DNA of 64,000 bases from Myxococcaceae bacterium (lineage in GTDB: Bacteria > Myxococcota_A > Polyangia > Polyangiales > Ga0077539). Under the pieces are notes generated by a model, which was not told the DNA's origin, did not search any database, and worked only from the letters and a program-made list of their open reading frames with translations. Shown piece by piece: positions 36,690 through 46,270 of this stretch. The stretch's first letter is position 1, and every line of letters begins with the position of its first letter. The DNA is taken from assembly GCA_004297725.1 (NCBI GenBank), contig SCUS01000151.1, forward strand, positions 62,001 to 126,000. Reading direction: 5' to 3'. The position numbers and the translations under genes were made by a program.

Positions 36690-36859
36690 TCGCAGACTGT
36701 CGTAGTTCGCGAGATGAAGTGCACGACCGGATGGGGCCCGTCTTTCTTCTCCTCGCGGGGCCTTTCGACCGCAATCGCGAAGCGAGGTGTCACCGTGAAC
36801 ACGCTGCATCTGGGGTATCTCCCTGTCCTCCACTCCTACGTGACCGCAGGGCCGAAATG
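36690..36859 (+). pseudogene. Possible relic of a short-chain dehydrogenase (SDR) C-terminal region
   Basis: Frame reads ...SSRGLSTAIAKRGVTVNTLHLGYLPVL, resembling the SDR segment LA.E.A.KGVTVNTVSPGYI, but no Rossmann or YxxxK part is present. Confidence 0.3.
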
Positions 36860-38092
36860 AGCCCCGCGGCCATCGCTCGCATCGCCGCGATCGCCGGCGC
36901 ATTCCTGCTCTCGGGCTGCTCCCAGGAGCTCGCGACCTCGCCGGGCGCGGACGCCTCGGAGCACGACGCGCCTCGACTGCCTGAGGTCGATGGTCGCCAG
37001 CCGATCCTGCCCCTGCTCTTCGTCGACGCCGGGGCCGCGAGCCCGCATGACGCGCCCCGCACGGACGCTCCGAGCGTCACGCCCGATGCGGTGGGCGTCT
37101 CCGATGCGGTGGGCGTCCCCGATGTGGTGGGCGTCCCCGATGTGTCGATGCTCGTGGATGCAGCCCCGATCGACGCGGGCGCCCCGGTGGACGTCGGCGG
37201 TCGTGACGCCTCGCTCCCCGTCGACACGGGCGCCCCGACGGACACCGGTCCTCGCGGGGGCCCGGCTACGGCCGATCGGCCTGTCCCCGTCGATGTGCCC
37301 GCCATGGTCGATGCAGGCACGCTGCCGGGCTCCAGCCCCGCCATCCCCGCGTGGGACGGAGCGACCGTGGCGCACGTGCGTGAGCTGCGCGCCCGCGGCG
37401 TGGCGATGGGCAACCGCCTCGGGGTCTTCGCCAAGATCGGCGACTCCATCACCGAGAGCGGGAGCTTCCTCTTCGACATCGGCTTCGGCTGGGCCGAGCT
37501 GGGCGGCTACGGAGCCCTCAACACCACGATCCAGTACTTCCGCGCGACGACGCTCGACGGCGGGGTGAGCTCCTTCAACCGACCGAGCGCCTGCGCCACC
37601 GCCGGGTGGACCACCGACGACGCGCTGGCCGGCGGCAACGACGCCCCCATCTGGCGTGAGCTCCGCGCGATCCGCCCCTCCTGGGCGATCGTGATGTACG
37701 GCACCAACGACGTCGATCGAAGCACCGTCGCGGCCTTCACCGTCAACCTGAACCGCATCGTCGACATCATCGAGTCGGTCGGGACGGTGCCCGCGCTCAG
37801 CACCATCCCCGACCGCTACGACGGCGCCGACCGCGCAGCCCGGGCGCTGCAGATCTCCGCGGCGATCCGCAGCGTGGCGGCGGCGAGGCACGTCCCGCTG
37901 CTCGACTACTGGGCCGCGCTCCAGGGGCTCCCCATGCACGGCGTCTCCGACGACGGCATCCACCCCAGCGTGTACCTCTCCGGAGGCAGCACGGCCTCGG
38001 CCAGCTTCACCCCGGAGGGCCTGCAGTACGGCTACAACGTCCGCAACCTCACCGCGCTGCTGATGCTCGACCGCATGCGCTCTCTCCCCTGA
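36857..38092 (+). CDS. SGNH/GDSL-type hydrolase lipoprotein
   Basis: Lipobox FLLSGC; NRLGVFAKIGDSITESGSFL, WAIVMYGTNDVD and GVSDDGIHPS correspond to SGNH blocks I, III and V; N-terminal DA/VG/P-rich linker. Confidence 0.8.
   Translation: MSPAAIARIAAIAGAFLLSGCSQELATSPGADASEHDAPRLPEVDGRQPILPLLFVDAGAASPHDAPRTDAPSVTPDAVGVSDAVGVPDVVGVPDVSMLVDAAPIDAGAPVDVGGRDASLPVDTGAPTDTGPRGGPATADRPVPVDVPAMVDAGTLPGSSPAIPAWDGATVAHVRELRARGVAMGNRLGVFAKIGDSITESGSFLFDIGFGWAELGGYGALNTTIQYFRATTLDGGVSSFNRPSACATAGWTTDDALAGGNDAPIWRELRAIRPSWAIVMYGTNDVDRSTVAAFTVNLNRIVDIIESVGTVPALSTIPDRYDGADRAARALQISAAIRSVAAARHVPLLDYWAALQGLPMHGVSDDGIHPSVYLSGGSTASASFTPEGLQYGYNVRNLTALLMLDRMRSLP
37083..37144 (+). repeat. 18-bp in-frame tandem repeat (DAVGVS/DAVGVP/DVVGVP) in the SGNH lipoprotein linker
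   Basis: gatgcggtgggcgtctcc-gatgcggtgggcgtcccc-gatgtggtgggcgtcccc-gatgtg. Confidence 0.85.
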
Positions 38093-38119
38093 TCGCGACG
38101 CCTGCTCCGTCCCCGTGGT

Positions 38120-38135
38120 GGGTGTGACCACACCC
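38120..38135. repeat. Short inverted repeat just upstream of the HD-domain gene
   Basis: GGGTGTG-AC-CACACCC ending 1 bp before the ATG at 38137. Confidence 0.45.
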
Positions 38136-38136
38136 C

Positions 38137-38664
38137 ATGGGTGAGAGGCGCAGCCCAACGCTCCCTCCGACCACCGCCGTGTACGCCGACCTCCTCGACC
38201 TCCTCGTCGCCCTCGACCGCATCCCGCAGGACCCGCGGTACCACCCCGAGGGCGACGCCCTCTACCACTCCCTCCAGGTGTTCCAGCACGCCCGCCGGGA
38301 GTCCCGCGACCCGGCCCTCGTCGCGGCCGCGCTGCTGCACGACGTCGGCAAGGCCCTCCGCTCCGGCGACCACGCCGTCGAGGGCGCCGACCTCCTCGAA
38401 GGACTCGTCGCGCCCCGGGTGGTCTGGCTCGTCCGCCACCACCTCGACCTGCTCCACAGCCCCGGCGCGACCCGTCGCCACTTACGGGGTACAGTAAAAC
38501 TCCATGACCTCGAACTGCTCCGCCGCTGGGACCTGGCGGGCCGCTCGCCCCGAGCGAGCGTGTGCTCCCCTGAAGAAGCCGTGACCCACCTCGCCCTCGA
38601 CCCTGCTGCCCTCGGCCCCGACGCCGACGAGGCCCGCCATGGAAAGGACCCCTCCTCCCGCTGA
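38137..38664 (+). CDS. HD-domain phosphohydrolase-like protein
   Basis: QDPRYHPEGDALYHSLQVFQHARRES..LVAAALLHDVGKALRSGDHAVEGADLL..VVWLVRHH: HD motif series, resembling the HD domain of CCA-adding enzymes. Confidence 0.78.
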   Translation: MGERRSPTLPPTTAVYADLLDLLVALDRIPQDPRYHPEGDALYHSLQVFQHARRESRDPALVAAALLHDVGKALRSGDHAVEGADLLEGLVAPRVVWLVRHHLDLLHSPGATRRHLRGTVKLHDLELLRRWDLAGRSPRASVCSPEEAVTHLALDPAALGPDADEARHGKDPSSR

Positions 38665-38986
38665 CCGTCTCTGTCTCCGCGCGACCTTCGACCGGGTCCC
38701 CGCCGAGGCCGCGCTCTGGGCGCCGCCGGACGCCGCCCTCGACGAGCTCCGGGACGCCGTCCGCCGCGCCGTCGAGGCCGTGCTCTCCGAGCGTCAGCGA
38801 GCCATCGTCGAGTGGCACTTCTTCGAGGGCATCTCCCAGGGGGAGATCGCCCGCCGGCTGGGGGTGAGCCAGCAGGTGGTGCAGAAGTCCATCTACGGCG
38901 TCACCCGCCGGGGCCGCCCGGTCGGCGGGTCGCTTCGCCGGCTCCGCGAGGCCCTCACCGCCCCTCCTGGGAGCACGGACCGCTGA
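38639..38986 (+). CDS. Sigma-70 region 4-like HTH protein
   Basis: AVEAVLSERQRAIVEWHFFEGISQGEIARRLGVSQQVVQKSIYGVTRR. Confidence 0.75.
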   Translation: MERTPPPADRLCLRATFDRVPAEAALWAPPDAALDELRDAVRRAVEAVLSERQRAIVEWHFFEGISQGEIARRLGVSQQVVQKSIYGVTRRGRPVGGSLRRLREALTAPPGSTDR

Positions 38987-39816
38987 TGGCGCGCATGGGA
39001 CCAGGCGGGCTTCGCGGAGCGATCGCGGGCGAGGCCGCGAGGCTCATGTACGAGGAGGGCGTGAAGCAGTACTTCACCGCCAAGCGGCTGGCGGCCAAGC
39101 GCCTCCTCGGCCGGGTCGGAGGTCGTCGGACGCGCTACCACCCGCAGGACCTGCCCTCCAACGGCGAGATCCGAGACGCGCTGCTGGCGATCGCGGAGTA
39201 CGCCGAGGGCTCCGGCCGCACGAAGCGGCTCTTCGCGATGCGGGTGGTGGCGCTGCGGGCGATGAGGGCCCTCGAGCCCTTCGAGCCGAGGCTCATCGGG
39301 AGCGTCAGCACCGGGCACATCCGTCGAGGGAGCGACATCGACCTGCACGTCTTCACCGACGACGAGGACGCGCTCATGGAGCACCTCAAGGCCCTCGGCT
39401 GGCGCTGGGAGACCGAGCGGGTGTCGATCATGAAGGGCGGCGCGATGCGGGACTTCCTCCACGTCCATGTGCAGGACGCCTTCGAGTTGGAGCTCACGGT
39501 CTACCCCCGCCGCGACCTCCGCTTCCGCCCTCGCAGCAGCACCGACGGCAAGCCCATCGTCCGGGTGAAGGCCCACGCGCTGGAGGCGCTCATCGCCGAG
39601 GAGCACCCGGTTGAGTGGCAGCGCTACCTCACCGACGGAAGCCTGCCGGAGCTCGACGACGACGACGAGGACGAGGGGATGAGGGACCTCTCCTCCTGGG
39701 ACGGGCTGCTGTGCCCCGACGACGAGGACGACGACCCGGAGATGGCGCCGACCGCGGAGGAGCTGGCGCTGGACGAAGGTCCCTACGACCCGCTGCCGGG
39801 CTTCGAGAAGACGTAG
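38986..39816 (+). CDS. Nucleotidyltransferase (pol-beta superfamily) with acidic C-terminal tail
   Basis: LIGSVSTGHIRRGSDIDLHVFTDDEDAL: GS-x-x-x-G...DxD motif; DDDDEDEG C-terminal region; ATG overlaps previous stop. Confidence 0.75.
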   Translation: MARMGPGGLRGAIAGEAARLMYEEGVKQYFTAKRLAAKRLLGRVGGRRTRYHPQDLPSNGEIRDALLAIAEYAEGSGRTKRLFAMRVVALRAMRALEPFEPRLIGSVSTGHIRRGSDIDLHVFTDDEDALMEHLKALGWRWETERVSIMKGGAMRDFLHVHVQDAFELELTVYPRRDLRFRPRSSTDGKPIVRVKAHALEALIAEEHPVEWQRYLTDGSLPELDDDDEDEGMRDLSSWDGLLCPDDEDDDPEMAPTAEELALDEGPYDPLPGFEKT

Positions 39817-39822
39817 CGACGG

Positions 39823-40851
39823 TCAGTCGAGCGGGAGCGCCGCGATCTCCGCGCCCTCGGCGATGCCCAGGAACTCGAAGGCCGCGCGAGGGATCAGCAC
39901 GGCGCCGTCGTCGTCGAAGCGCACGGCGCAGCTCGTCGCCCGGAAGAAGGGCGCCTTGTGGAGGTCGGTGGCGACCAGGGCGCGGGTGCCGTCGAACTCG
40001 TCCACCGGGCGCGCCGGGCCCCGGTGGGTGCGGCGCAGCAGCAGGATCTCGTCGGTGGCCGCCCGGAAGTGCGGACCCCCGTCGAAGGGGTCGATGCGGT
40101 GGCAGTACTGGAAGCCGATGCGCCGGAGCATCTTCTCGACCCCGCGGGTCTCGCGTCCGACCTTGCCGATGACCTCCTGGGCGTCGGGGGGCAGCAGCGA
40201 GGCGTAGATGTCTCCGGTGGGGAAGAGCGACTTGATGAACTCCTTGTTGCCCTTGGAGAGCCGGTCGGCCTCGGAGTAGCTCATGTCGGTGAACTTCCGG
40301 CCGAGCGCCTCCCAGAGGTGGCTGGTGCCGTCGGGCAGCAGCGGCGGGAGCAGCTCGGCGACCACGTCGTTGCGGAAGAGCCCGCGGTGCATCGCCATGA
40401 ACAGGAAGCGCACGTACGAGATCATCATCCCCACGCGCTCTGGCACCAGGCGAAACTCCGGCAGCACGATGAGCCCGCCGATCTCCGTGGGCCCCTCGTA
40501 GGAGTGCCCGAGGCGCAGCAGCGTGTGGACGAAGTGCCGGTCGAGGGTCTGGCTGTATTTCTCCTCCACGATCACGTCGAGGAAGATGTACGGCGCGTCG
40601 CGGCGGCCGAGCTGCGCGAGGATCTTGCTGGTGCCGATGATCCGCTGCGCCAGGAGGTCTTCGATGACGAAGACGAACTCCCTCCGGCGCGGGTCTTTGA
40701 CGGCGCCCGAGAACGACCGCATCGAGAGGTCGAGGATCTCCGCGACGGCCTCCGGGTCATCGGGGAGGTTCACCGTGTTGAGGTGCCGCGCCAGCTCCAT
40801 CATCTGCGGCGCATCGTCCGGCGTCGCCCCTCGGATCACGTAGCGGAACAT
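39823..40851 (-). CDS. Arginine N-succinyltransferase family protein (AstA-like)
   Basis: FVFVIEDLLAQRIIGTSKILAQLGRRDAPYI; HSYEGPTEIGGLIVLPEFR; ALGRKFTDMSYSEADRLSKGNKEFIKSLFPTGDIYASLLP. Confidence 0.8.
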   Translation of the reverse strand: MFRYVIRGATPDDAPQMMELARHLNTVNLPDDPEAVAEILDLSMRSFSGAVKDPRRREFVFVIEDLLAQRIIGTSKILAQLGRRDAPYIFLDVIVEEKYSQTLDRHFVHTLLRLGHSYEGPTEIGGLIVLPEFRLVPERVGMMISYVRFLFMAMHRGLFRNDVVAELLPPLLPDGTSHLWEALGRKFTDMSYSEADRLSKGNKEFIKSLFPTGDIYASLLPPDAQEVIGKVGRETRGVEKMLRRIGFQYCHRIDPFDGGPHFRAATDEILLLRRTHRGPARPVDEFDGTRALVATDLHKAPFFRATSCAVRFDDDGAVLIPRAAFEFLGIAEGAEIAALPLD

Positions 40852-40867
40852 CCCCTGAACGCTCCCT

Positions 40868-41317
40868 TCAAAACTCCCGGGCGCTGTCGACGAGGATGGT
40901 CACCGGCCCCTCGTTGACGCTCTCCACCAGCATCTCCGCCCGGAACACCCCCGTCTCTACCACGACCCCGCGCGCCCGGATGAGCTCCCCCACCCGGCGG
41001 TAGAGGGCCTCCGCGGCCACGGGCTCCATCGCCCGATCGAAGGACGGCCGCCGCCCCCGGCGCATGTCGCCATAGAGCGTGAACTGCGACACCAGCAGCA
41101 CCGCGCCGCCCACCGTCGACACGTCGAGGCTCATCTTCCCCGCGGCGTCCTCGAAGACCCTCATCCCGACGATCTTGTCGGCCATGAAGACCGCCGCGGC
41201 CTCGTCGTCGCCGGCCCCGACGCCCAGGAAGACCAGCAGTCCCCTGGCGATCTCTCCGACCACCTGGCCGCCGACCCGCACCCGCGCCTCGGCCACCCGC
41301 TGCGCGACCGCCCTCAT
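40868..41317 (-). CDS. dtd: D-aminoacyl-tRNA deacylase
   Basis: MRAVAQRVAEARVRVGGQVVGEIARGLLVFLGVGAGDDE...LLVSQFTLYGDMRRGRRPSFDRAMEP. Confidence 0.95.
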   Translation of the reverse strand: MRAVAQRVAEARVRVGGQVVGEIARGLLVFLGVGAGDDEAAAVFMADKIVGMRVFEDAAGKMSLDVSTVGGAVLLVSQFTLYGDMRRGRRPSFDRAMEPVAAEALYRRVGELIRARGVVVETGVFRAEMLVESVNEGPVTILVDSAREF

Positions 41318-42003
41318 CGCCCGAGGTCCTGCGCCACCTTCGGGAGCTTCGCGTCCGGCGGTCGCACGTAGGTGGGCTCCATGCTCCCGTCGTCGAGGGT
41401 GGCCCTGCCCGCGAGCACCTCGAGGGCCACGGTGCGCCCGGTGGGCGATCCCAGGGCGCGGGGCCTCACGACGAAGCGATCGATACCGACCGAGGTAAGC
41501 CGGGTGACCGCGTGGGGAGCGAGGTCGCCGTAGACCACGACGAGGTGATGGCCCGCGGCCGCGAGGGCACGCTCTCCGATCTCCTCCGGGGGCAGGTGCA
41601 GCAGCGGCAGCCACTCGTGCTCGCCGAAGCCCTCGGCGAAGAGCTCGTCGCGGCGCCCGTCGATGCAGGCGAGGGTGCGCGACCCGGGCGTGATGACCCC
41701 GCTCGCGATCGCCTGGAGCGACCCGACGCCCCAGAGGGGGAGGCCCGTGGCCAGCTCCAGGCCGCGGATGGTGGCGAAGCCCGCGCGCAGCCCGGTGAAC
41801 GACCCGGGGCCCCTGCCGATGGCCAGGGCGTCGAGCTCGTCGAGCCGGAGCCCCGAGAGGGTGAGGGCCTGCTCGATGAGCCCGAGCAGGTGGGTGGCGT
41901 GGCCCGTGGCGATGCGACGGTTGATCTCCGAGAGGACGCAGCCGTCGTCGACGACGGCGACGGAGGCGGTGGCGGTGCTGGTGTCGAGGGCGAGCAGGCG
42001 CAT
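41314..42003 (-). CDS. tsaB: tRNA threonylcarbamoyladenosine biosynthesis protein TsaB
   Basis: MRLLALDTSTATASVAVVDDG...AIGRGPGSFTGLRAGFATIRGLELATGLPLWGVGSLQAIA. Confidence 0.93.
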   Translation of the reverse strand: MRLLALDTSTATASVAVVDDGCVLSEINRRIATGHATHLLGLIEQALTLSGLRLDELDALAIGRGPGSFTGLRAGFATIRGLELATGLPLWGVGSLQAIASGVITPGSRTLACIDGRRDELFAEGFGEHEWLPLLHLPPEEIGERALAAAGHHLVVVYGDLAPHAVTRLTSVGIDRFVVRPRALGSPTGRTVALEVLAGRATLDDGSMEPTYVRPPDAKLPKVAQDLGR

Positions 42004-42016
42004 CAGGCCGAGCAGA

Positions 42017-43471
42017 CTACCGCGGCCGACCGGGCGCATCGCGCCACGAAATCACCCGCGGGTCGGCGGCGTGCTCCGAGGCGAAGCGCTGGAGCTCGGC
42101 GCGGCGGAGCCGCTGCGGGCCGCCGAGCCAGGCGGCGTCGCGCAGGTCGAGCACGACGGGCCTGCCCTGGCGGAGGGCCTCGTCGAGGCGGGCCGAAGGG
42201 TCCGCGGGCCACGACCAGCCGGGGCAGAGGGTGGTCCAGCGAGGGGGGGGAGCGCCCCAGGAGGCGCGGTGGTCGCGGGCGATGCGCGCGGTGAGGCGCA
42301 CCGCGGGGCAGGGCTGACCCGTGACGATGACCGAGTCCGGGGGCACGCGCTGGAGGTCGCGGGGGAGGGCGGCGACGAGCTCTCGCAGCGGCCGCTGACG
42401 GGCGTCGAGGAGGTGGCCTGCGAGCGGGAGCAATACCAGGGAGGGTAAGATCCAGAGGAGCCAGGCGCGGCGGGGGAGCGAGCGGTCGAGCCAGGCCGCG
42501 GCGGGGAGCGTGGTCGCGACGACGAACTCCGTCAGCAGGTAGCGAGGCGAGAAGGCGATGTCCTGGTAGCGGGAGAGGGCGAGCAGCCCGAGGCTGGCGG
42601 GCAGCACCATGGGCCACCAGCGATCGCGGGAGCGGGCCCACCACGCGGCGGCGGCGGGGAGCGCGACGGGGGAGAGCGCGACCAGCCAGAGGAGGTAGCG
42701 GGAGAGGGCCTCGCCGGGGGGGCGAGGCTCCCGGCGCTCGGCGGCCATGCCGTGCATCCAGCGGGCGATGGAGGCGAGGTAGTCGGGGTTGGTCGCGCGG
42801 GCCAGGAGCAGGAGAGAGCCCGCGGAGAGCGCGAAGCCCGCGCCGAGGAGCAGCGGGTCTCGCAGCGGGCGGCGGGTCGCACCCACCGGCACGAGGAGCG
42901 CGGTGAGGAGGTGTATCGCGGCCTGCTCGCGGAGCCCGAAGGCGAGCCCCACGAGGGCCCCGGAGCCGAGCACCGCGGCGGCGCCCGCCCCTCCGGCGCG
43001 GACCACCAGCGCCAGCAGGACCATCGCGGCGGCGGCGCCGTCGGTGAGCACGGCGTCGCGGGTGTGGGCCCCGGCGGGGGAGAGGGCGACGAGGAGGCCG
43101 GCGGTCCAGGCGGCGCGGGTGGAGAGGCCGACGCGGCGGGCGAGCGAGGCGGCGAGGGGAGCGGCGAGGGCGGCGAAGGCGAGCCAGCTGTGGCGCAGCA
43201 GCGGCTCGACGGACCACGGGGAGGCGCCGAGGGAGAGGGCCACCCGGGTCGCGAGGTGCGAGGCAAGCACGAAGAGGGGACGGCCCAGCAGGAGGCCGCC
43301 GACGCGGCCGGTGAGCGCCTGCTCGACGTAGTTGAGGCTGTCCCAATAGAGCGGCGCGCGAGGCCCGATCGCGAGCGAGGCGGCCACGGCGATGGACCAG
43401 AGCGCGAGGTGCCGGGTGTGCGCGGAGGTTGACGCATCGTCCGCCGCGCTGGCACGATCGAATCGGATCAC
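42017..43471 (-). CDS. Multi-pass membrane glycosyltransferase (GT39/ArnT-like)
   Basis: Many TM helices; APLYWDSLNYVEQALTG...FVLASHLATRVALSLG; start of ORF fits divergent promoter region. Confidence 0.55.
   Translation of the reverse strand: MIRFDRASAADDASTSAHTRHLALWSIAVAASLAIGPRAPLYWDSLNYVEQALTGRVGGLLLGRPLFVLASHLATRVALSLGASPWSVEPLLRHSWLAFAALAAPLAASLARRVGLSTRAAWTAGLLVALSPAGAHTRDAVLTDGAAAAMVLLALVVRAGGAGAAAVLGSGALVGLAFGLREQAAIHLLTALLVPVGATRRPLRDPLLLGAGFALSAGSLLLLARATNPDYLASIARWMHGMAAERREPRPPGEALSRYLLWLVALSPVALPAAAAWWARSRDRWWPMVLPASLGLLALSRYQDIAFSPRYLLTEFVVATTLPAAAWLDRSLPRRAWLLWILPSLVLLPLAGHLLDARQRPLRELVAALPRDLQRVPPDSVIVTGQPCPAVRLTARIARDHRASWGAPPPRWTTLCPGWSWPADPSARLDEALRQGRPVVLDLRDAAWLGGPQRLRRAELQRFASEHAADPRVISWRDAPGRPR
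43429..43458 (+). promoter_or_regulatory. Candidate sigma-70-like promoter upstream of roadblock gene
   Basis: TTGACG-N18-CACGAT, ~35 bp before ATG 43493. Confidence 0.35.
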
Positions 43472-43492
43472 CGGAAACGCGAGGCTGATGCG

Positions 43493-43852
43493 ATGTTCAA
43501 TGAGACCCTGCGGGAAATCGTCGAGGGAACCGAAGGCGGAGTCGCCGGGCTGCTCATGGGGTTCGACGGTATCGCCGTCGACAGCTGGACGCGAGAGGAC
43601 AGCGAGCTCGACATCACCACCGTGGGCATGGAGCTCTCGATGGTCTTGAAGGACATCCAGCGCGCGGCCGAGCAGCTCGAGGCGGGCGGCGCGCGCGAGG
43701 TGGCGATCCAGGCGGAGAAGCTCACCACGGTGGTGCGCATGCTCAACGGCGACTACTTCGTGGCGCTCGCGCTCACGCCGGAGGGCAACCTCGGCAAGGG
43801 TCGCTTCCTGCTGCGCATCGCCGCGCCGAAGTTCGTCGCCGCCCTCAGCTGA
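43493..43852 (+). CDS. Roadblock/LC7-domain protein
   Basis: IVEGTEGGVAGLLMGFDGIAVDSW...YFVALALTPEGNLGKGRFLLRIAAPKFVAAL. Confidence 0.75.
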   Translation: MFNETLREIVEGTEGGVAGLLMGFDGIAVDSWTREDSELDITTVGMELSMVLKDIQRAAEQLEAGGAREVAIQAEKLTTVVRMLNGDYFVALALTPEGNLGKGRFLLRIAAPKFVAALS

Positions 43853-43860
43853 GCCCCCTC

Positions 43861-44343
43861 GTGTCCGCTGCCCGCTGGAGCGTGCTGGTGCTGCACGGTC
43901 CCAACCTCAACCTGCTCGGCGTGCGAGAGCCGGAGATCTACGGCGACGCCACCCTCGCCGACATCGACGCCGCGGTGGTGCGCGACGGCGCGGCGCTGGG
44001 CGCGAGCGTCGCCTGCTTCCAGTCCAACCACGAGGGCGCCCTCATCGACCGGCTGCACGCCGCGCGCGGAGCGGTCGACGGCGTGGTGCTCAACGCGGGC
44101 GGGCTCACCCACACCAGCGTGGCGCTCCTCGACGCGCTGCGCGCCTGCGCGATCCCGACGGTCGAGTGTCACCTGAGCAACACCGCGGCGCGCGAGCCGT
44201 TTCGACGCCGCTCCCGGGTGGCCCCGGCGTGCGTCGGTTCGGTCTCCGGCTTCGGAGCGATGAGCTACACCCTGGCGATCCGAGGACTGATCGCGCACCT
44301 CGAGCGGCGCCGCCTGAGCGGTGACCGAGAGAGCACCCCATGA
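43861..44343 (+). CDS. aroQ: 3-dehydroquinate dehydratase, type II
   Basis: VLVLHGPNLNLLGVREPEIYGDATL..CFQSNHEGALIDRLHAA..VLNAGGLTHTSVALLDAL..VECHLSN. Confidence 0.95.
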   Translation: MSAARWSVLVLHGPNLNLLGVREPEIYGDATLADIDAAVVRDGAALGASVACFQSNHEGALIDRLHAARGAVDGVVLNAGGLTHTSVALLDALRACAIPTVECHLSNTAAREPFRRRSRVAPACVGSVSGFGAMSYTLAIRGLIAHLERRRLSGDRESTP

Positions 44344-44825
44344 ACATCGACCTGATCCAGTTGAAGCGCCTCATGCGCGCGATGCGTCGGTACGACCTCG
44401 ACGAGGTGGAGCTCCGCGAGGGCGACGGAGCCATCGTGCTTCGCCGCGCGCCCCGCGGAGAGGCCGCCGTCCCCGGGGCGGTGCTCCCGGTGACCGTCGC
44501 CAGGCCGAGCCATTTCCCGATGGACACCGGCGAGCGCGCGGCGGCCTCCGGGGTCCCCGCCGCGGCCCCGGTCGACGCCAGCCTGGTAACCGTCACCGCC
44601 CCGCTCATCGGAACCTTCTACCGGGCGGCCTCCCCCCAGTCGCGCCCCTTCGTGGAGGTCGGGTCCACGGTGCAGACCGGCGCGGTGCTCTGCATCATCG
44701 AGGCGATGAAGCTCATGAACGAGATCGAGTCCGAGCTCTCCGGCACGGTCGTCGAGGTGCTCGTGGAGAACGGCCGCGCGGTGGAGTTCGGCGAAGCCCT
44801 CTTCCGCATCCGGCCGTCGAGGTGA
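44340..44825 (+). CDS. accB: Acetyl-CoA carboxylase biotin carboxyl carrier protein
   Basis: APLIGTFYRAASPQSRPFVEVGSTVQTGAVLCIIEAMKLMNEIESELSGTVVEVLVENGRAVEFGEALF (biotinylation EAMKLMNEI). Confidence 0.96.
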   Translation: MNIDLIQLKRLMRAMRRYDLDEVELREGDGAIVLRRAPRGEAAVPGAVLPVTVARPSHFPMDTGERAAASGVPAAAPVDASLVTVTAPLIGTFYRAASPQSRPFVEVGSTVQTGAVLCIIEAMKLMNEIESELSGTVVEVLVENGRAVEFGEALFRIRPSR

Positions 44826-44826
44826 T

Positions 44827-46184
<1,358 letters not shown>

Positions 46185-46188
<4 letters not shown>

Positions 46189-46214
46189 CGCTGCGGCCGC
46201 GCGCCCACTACGCT
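46185..46214 (+). promoter_or_regulatory. Candidate sigma-70-like promoter upstream of TPR gene
   Basis: TTGACG-N18-TACGCT; the -35 overlaps the accC stop; start at 46271. Confidence 0.4.
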
Positions 46215-46270
46215 AGCGGCGGCTTCACGGCCGCTCCTTCCTGCCTTTTTTGCCGAGGTTTGCAACCGCA

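Noticed and set aside
36552-36902. Minus-strand 116-aa ORF considered as a transposase remnant
   Set aside because: No DDE, HTH or terminal-repeat evidence recognised; kept only as part of the relic-region observation.
37083-37144. Short tandem repeats considered as CRISPR
   Set aside because: Contiguous in-frame 18-bp coding repeats with no spacers.
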